64,000 nucleotides of DNA, from the NCBI GenBank assembly GCA_024426085.1, contig CP087972.1, positions 124,001 to 188,000 on the forward strand, given 5' to 3'. The stretch comes from Rhizobium sp. RCAM05350. GTDB taxonomy: Bacteria; Pseudomonadota; Alphaproteobacteria; Rhizobiales; Rhizobiaceae. A program made the translations under genes and the position numbers. Of the stretch, positions 59,806 to 64,000 are shown piece after piece (position 1 is the first letter of the stretch; each line of letters begins with the position of its first letter). The notes under the pieces were generated by a model. It did no database searches and was not told the origin of the DNA. It worked only from the letters and a program-made list of their open reading frames with translations.

Positions 59806-59856
59806 CCCACGACGAAAATGGGGGATGTAGTAGCCAATCCGCGGATGAGCGCATGA

Positions 59857-60387
59857 AAGCCCGGTTTGGTGATCCCAGCCGGCCCGTTCATCATTGGGCT
59901 CGGTTTTATTCTCATGAAGCTCGGTATCATGGCCCCACACCCAAGCTGGCTGACAATGCTGCTGGGCTGCCTGCTCGCTGGAGTTGGTCTCGGCTTCACC
60001 AATACGTCCGTCACCAACACGACGACGGGTTCGGTGTCCAATGAGCGTGCTGGCATGGCGTCGGGCATCGACATGAGCGCGAGGATGATTTCGCTCGCGC
60101 TCAACGTCTCGCTGATGGGCTTTGTTCTGGTCGAGGGTGTTGGATCGTCACTGAGGACGGCCCTACCGGGTATGCTGATGCGGCACAACTGCGATCACTG
60201 GCAGAGCGGATCGCGTCCGGAACCGCCGTTTTGTCTGATCAGGGTGTTTCCGCCGCCATCGTCCACGAGGCGCTCACAAGGTTTCGGATGGGTTATGCTG
60301 TATGGCGGCATAGGCGTCTGGCTGCTTGTTCCGCTCAGCTTCGTCGTCTTTGATCGCAAAGAGGCAGCCGATCCGCCGCGCGGATGA
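59857..60387 (+). pseudogene. C-terminal remnant of an MFS (DHA2/EmrB-type) transporter
   Basis: The frame reads PGLVIPAGPFIIGLGFILMKLGI, then MLLGCLLAGVGLGFTNTSVTNTTTGSVSNERAGMASGIDMSARMIS, the late transmembrane region of 14-helix drug exporters. Two indels near 60175 and 60275 flank HLAERIASGTAVLSDQGVSAAIVHEAL, and it ends LLVPLSFVVFDRKEAADPPRG. A stop at 59854 and the purine tract lie where the first 300 or more residues should be, and they are not found elsewhere in the window. Non-functional as shown. Confidence 0.82.
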
Positions 60388-60676
60388 TGGTCGGTTAGGG
60401 TGGAGGCACGGAGATTTTTGGACGGGACGGAAGGCCAACGATTCCTGTATCGCCTGGTGTGATAACGTCGGTCTACCTGATCGTGGGTTTGAAGTTGTTG
60501 CATGCTATCGCAAGACCGACAGTACGCCGCCGATCGCCGGCGCAAATCGTGCGCGCCGGCGAGTAGGTTCAAGATCGCGCCACCTGTGCAAATGCTGGCC
60601 TCGCCAATATCCTCGGGCACGATGTGGCCACGAGCGGCGAAAGCGCCACTCAAGCATCAGCACAGTCGGGGAACAA

Positions 60677-62118
60677 TTATTGCGCCACAATGACACCGGG
60701 TGGCTGCCATGTCCCTTCGCCCGCCGGCAAGATCGATGGCGGAGTCGACTTCGGCCAGTACAGGCGCATCACGAGATAGATTTTGTCATCCGGGGCTGGA
60801 AGCCAATTTGCTTCCTTGTCCGCACCAGGGTTGTCTTTTGAATGTACAGCGTCAGCGAGCCGTCCGCGTTCTTTTTCATCGCCGGCAACATCGGAGAGTT
60901 GATGAGGTAGCGATTGATCGGGTTCTTGACCAGAAACTGACTTTTGCCGTCGTACATCGTCACGGACCAGAACGAATGAACCGGCGGCAACTGGCCGGGT
61001 GCGAAGGTGATGGTGTACTTGTGCTTGCTACCATCGAGGGGTTCCCCGCTCGCATCCGTTCTGGTGAAGGGGTACATCGCTTCCACGGCATCGTTGCCAT
61101 AGAGGCCGGCCTTGGCAGCCCCGGCCCGCATCACCCAATCGCCGTTGTAGAAGGCCTCGTCACCAAGCAGCGAGCTGACGTTCCACCCGTTGATCGGCTT
61201 GTTTCCGCTGGCCAGCCATTTGTTGATTTTATCGTCGCCCTGCTTCATGCCTATCAGCATCTCCGCTCTGTGTAAGAGCGGCAAATCCTTGAACTCAAGT
61301 GTCTTGCCGGGACCGATGCCTATCTTTGCAAGCTTGGCACGGATCGCTTCGTCCCTTGACGTCTCGGGAACGAATTGCAGTGCCACGTCGAGATACTGGA
61401 AGAAGTTGTCCTTGATCCCGGCAGTGGTGGCGGGAAGGAACTCGATCGCCGGCGCGGCAAGCGGGGCGGGTTGTTTCAGGAAGGCCGAAAGGGGTTGCGC
61501 CTTGTAGCCGGACTGCACCTTTTCCACGTTCGGCATATCTTCGGCGTTGATGAGCTGGGTTCGAAAATTGGCGAACACGAACGGGGTGGACGATCGGAAG
61601 ACCTGTTTGATTCCTTCCGGCTTCTCGCCTTTCCAGTCAGGCGCGACAACGAGATAGGAGCCCGGTTCGGTCCCCGTGGCGCGCGACCCGATATAGCCGA
61701 AGTTATAGGTGTTGCCGTCAATCAATTGAACCGAGTAGTAGCGCTCTTTTTCGACTGCAGGGACCGAGATGACCATCGGTTCAGCGCGCAAGTCCAGCCA
61801 GAGGATCGAGTAAGGCGTGTCGCTGTTCGGCGTGATAACCGCCGTATCCTCCGGGGTGGCGACGTGGTGCATGTTGTTAATTTCGTTGAACGGTGCCTTG
61901 AACTGCCCGGAGTTCCTGTCAACGGCGAACTCCTGCATGACCGCATAATTCATCACGAGCGGCAGGCCATAGATGAAGCCTTCCTCGGCGATGTCCTTGG
62001 CCTGCAGCAAGCTTGGCCATTCGGCTTTGTCCTGCGCAATTGCCGGGGTGAACTTCGCCGTCGTGGCGACGAGTGCCACCAACGCAGCAGAGCGAAGCAG
62101 ATCGCGTTTCGTAAGCAT
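60677..62118 (-). CDS. DUF1254/DUF1214 periplasmic protein
   Basis: About 480 residues. The ATG at 62118 follows AAAGGAAGTTCAA, and the export signal is MLTKRDLLRSAALVALVATT with cleavage after AIA. DUF1254: AEEGFIYGLPLVMNYAVMQEF, TPNSDTPYSILWLDLRAEPMVISVPAVEKERYYSVQLIDGNTYNFGYIGSR. DUF1214: FTRTDASGEPLDGSKHKYTITFAPGQLPPVHSFWSVTMYD, then after an indel near 60830 NPGADKEANWLPAPDDKIYLVMRLYWP, stopping at 60679. The end WPPxxxxxxGEGTWQPP is typical. Biochemical role is unknown for the family. Probably cotranscribed with the upstream outer-membrane gene. Confidence 0.9.
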
Positions 62119-62265
62119 TTGAACTTCCTTTCGGTTCGCAGCGTGCGGTCAAGCATGCTTGGGTAGCAGGAGAAGGTTATGCGACTGCGGACATCGATCA
62201 GGCTGCGCCGATCGAGTTCAGGTTAAGAGAATGCGGCGTGGATGTTTATTCGCGGTCCTTTGCGC

Positions 62266-63095
62266 CTACTTCGGAAACAGGAATGTCAGACCGAGCCGGA
62301 CGCCAAGCCCTTCGGGGCCGTTGTCCGGAGCCGCCGCCCAGTATCGAAGTCCGGCCATCAGGCTGATCGGCTGTTCGTTCACCTTCACCAGCTTGGAGAC
62401 GGTCAGATTGATGGGCACCGACCATTCATTCGCCTTCCAGTCGTATGTGGATTCCGTGTTCAGCGCAACGTCCATGCGGTCGGTGTTGTGTAAGAGAGAA
62501 AGGGCTGCATGAACGTGTTGCTGATGTCGTTGCGATCCTCATTGCCCGCGAACGACCAGATATGGTTGGCCAGCACGCCATAGGTCCAGGGGCCGTCCTG
62601 TTTCAGCGCGACGATGGTCGGTCCGGCGCCCCATTTCTCGCCACCAAGCAGATCGTCGGTCGCGGTCGGGATCAGGAAGACAGGTCCCGCGCCCCAGATG
62701 AGGCCGCCATCAGTCGGCTTGGAAGGCGACAGGAAAAAGCTTTGCACGACGTCACCGAGGCCGAACTGTGATCCGGAGGGGCCGGCGATGTCGTCCTGAT
62801 AGGTCACGGGCAGGATCGTGCGGGAGATCAGGTTCCAGTCGGCATTCAGCGAGATCGGGATCACGGGCTGGATGTTCAGCGTCGTCTTGTCGCCATCGAG
62901 CGGGCCATAGCCGTGGTCATAGTTCAACTGGAAGGGGACGCTGATGAGCGAGGCGATGGGATTCGAAAGCTTCTTGGCGAGATCAACGCTGGAATCCTGG
63001 CCGTAGGCGGTCGACCCCATGCCCAGCATCGCTGAGGCCACGAGCGTCAGGGATGTCCTTCGCAGCGGAATGCGGGTCGATGCGTTCGTGGTCAT
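62266..63095 (-). CDS. Outer-membrane transporter-like beta-barrel protein (frameshifted)
   Basis: About 276 residues. The ATG at 63095 follows GGAGAAACAGCGCA. The signal peptide is MTTNASTRIPLRRTSLTLVA with cleavage near AYG. The mature protein opens AKKLSNPIASLISVPFQLNYDHGYGPLDGDKTTLNIQPVIPISLNADWNLISRTILPV, characteristic of the neuromedin-U-like/MetA-pathway transporter family in rhizobia. Alternating hydrophobic strands follow (WGAGPVFLIPTATDDLLGGEKWGAGPT). An indel near 62465 leads to the end GVRLGLTFLFPK, a beta-barrel C-terminal strand. The DUF1254 gene starts 148 bases downstream. Substrate unknown. Confidence 0.85.
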
Positions 63096-63190
63096 TGCGC
63101 TGTTTCTCCGTATGATGCCGGTGCTGGCGGTGAGCCAGACTGGGATCACCTCATGCGCCGGGAGAGTGACGGATTCGGCCGGAAAAGGAA

Positions 63191-63211
63191 CGTATGTTAC
63201 TGTAGCATACG
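63191..63211. promoter_or_regulatory. 21-bp palindrome upstream of the outer-membrane gene
   Basis: CGTATG-T-TAC-T-GTA-G-CATACG: arms match at 9 of 10 pairs around a central T. It sits 96 bases before the start at 63095 and just 5 bases beyond the TPR stop at 63216. Length and symmetry suit a TetR-family operator; no TetR gene is in the window. Confidence 0.5.
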
Positions 63212-63215
63212 GCGT

Positions 63216-64000
63216 TCACGGGCCGTCTGAGGCATCGGAAATCCTGAACTCAGCTTCGACATCCGTCACACTTGGCACTGGCAACCCGCCTCGTCGAAGC
63301 GCCGCGATTATGCGCATGCTGTCCTTCGGCGGCAGGTTTCTCTTCCGGTTCTCGGCCACGATGTTGGGAAAATAGTCGGGGCGCATTTTCATGAACACCT
63401 CGCCCTCGCGCTTTGCCTCTGCAAGCAGCCCGGCCTCGGAGTAGATAACCGCCGCAACGCCGTGGAAGAGCGGAAATTTCTTCAGGTCGGCTTTGCGGAT
63501 CAGCCGCACCGCCTTGTCGTGATCCTGGAGCATGCAGGCGATCAGGGCACGCGTCCCGAAGTAATACCCGGCTCCGCCAGGATTGAGCTTGATCGCACGA
63601 TCCAGCAGTTCCGCGCCACGCTCCCATTGTCCCGAGAACGCGACGCGTTCCTGAGCTCTGCCGAGGAACTCCGTGTCGTTCGGGTTGGCGGCGAGCGCCT
63701 CCTCGCCGACCTCGAACGCCTCCTTCGTCTCGTTGTTGAAGAACAGAGCCGTCATCAGCGCCTGCAGGGCGCGCGTTGCCAGGTTCCAGCGAGACCGCCC
63801 GGCGCGCCGAACCGAGCGCGCGCTCCATCGTGGGACCCTTGTCACTCTGCGGATTGAACTCGAACCGGCCCTCGTCGAGATGGATGATCGAGAGCATCGA
63901 CCAAGCCGTCGCGTAGGCCGGGAAACGCGCCACCGCGCTGCAGACAATCGCGCGCGATCAGATGCGCTTCCGGATTCAGCTCCTCGCGGTAGGCGTAGAA
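63216..64000 (-). CDS. TPR-repeat C-terminal part of a larger (cyclase-type) protein, partial
   Basis: The C-terminal part of a protein that begins beyond the right edge. Helical repeats are visible across two indels (near 63925 and 63780): VARFPAYATAWSMLSIIHLDEG, ALGSARRAVSLEPGNA, ALMTALFFNNETKEAFEVGEEALAANPNDTEFLG, GAELLDRAIKLNPGGAGYYFGTRALIACML. The right edge reads FYAYREELNPEAHLIARDC. This layout matches the TPR tails of rhizobial adenylate-cyclase or CadC-like proteins often found beside DUF1254 genes, but the catalytic part is outside, so the full identity is inference. Confidence 0.7.
   Translation of the reverse strand, partial: LRLPRGAESGSASDRARLSAARWRVSRPTRRLGRCSRSSISTRAGSSSIRRVTRVPRWSARSVRRAGRSRWNLATRALQALMTALFFNNETKEAFEVGEEALAANPNDTEFLGRAQERVAFSGQWERGAELLDRAIKLNPGGAGYYFGTRALIACMLQDHDKAVRLIRKADLKKFPLFHGVAAVIYSEAGLLAEAKREGEVFMKMRPDYFPNIVAENRKRNLPPKDSMRIIAALRRGGLPVPSVTDVEAEFRISDASDGP

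Overview
The window looks like alphaproteobacterial DNA of the Rhizobium/Agrobacterium type. The evidence is the ExoF/ExoP/ExoQ/ExoY/ExoK-like polysaccharide genes, many solute-binding-protein ABC transporters, an msuE/sfnG/sfnB sulfur block, rhizobial IS5, IS3 and IS6 remnants, and the moderately high GC content. It could be a chromosome, chromid or large plasmid; no replication or partition genes are visible. More than 30 of roughly 55 protein genes are broken by one-base indels while their codon use and motifs stay intact on both sides of the break. I read most of these as sequence error rather than decay. Gene spans below are therefore given across the indels.

Layout. 1-15.8 kb: an exopolysaccharide locus. 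It has two leftward glycosyltransferases (GT2, GT8), a leftward operon (ExoY-like priming transferase, Wzc/ExoP-like co-polymerase with a degenerate P-loop, GT2, ExoF-like export protein, Wzy/ExoQ-like polymerase), and a rightward block (Crp/Fnr regulator, two GT4 enzymes, Wzx flippase, GH16 endoglucanase). 15.8-17.2 kb: an IS3 scrap and an inactivated IS5 element that cuts a secreted-protein gene and the tail of an ABC ATPase gene.

17.2-31.5 kb: two divergent arabinoside operons. The leftward one is lacI, sugar-binding protein, two permeases, GH127 and a UgpC-type ATPase. The rightward one is an ArsR-type regulator with a large C-terminal domain, GH51 arabinofuranosidase, UgpC-type ATPase, two permeases and a sugar-binding protein. 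Both have recognisable operators, and both have a GC-rich hairpin exactly at the binding-protein/permease junction. 31.6-34.4 kb: a pseudogene and a hipBA toxin-antitoxin pair with tandem palindromes. 34.4-42.8 kb: a sulfone/sulfonate assimilation cluster (msuE, sfnG, complete LIV-type ABC transporter, sfnB) ending in a strong terminator.

43-48 kb: rpsU, a small protein, a GntR regulator with a polar amino-acid ABC transporter that lacks a binding protein, and an IS6-family transposase. 48-56.3 kb: LuxR regulator, OmpR-type response regulator, soluble PAS hybrid kinase, globin, then four secreted proteins of unknown function and a GNAT acetyltransferase. 56.5-59.5 kb: a 999-residue RTX-type protein with no secretion genes nearby. 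59.7-64 kb: a purine tract, a truncated MFS gene, a DUF1254 protein, an outer-membrane transporter-like protein and the C-terminal part of a TPR protein. No tRNA, rRNA or CRISPR array was seen.
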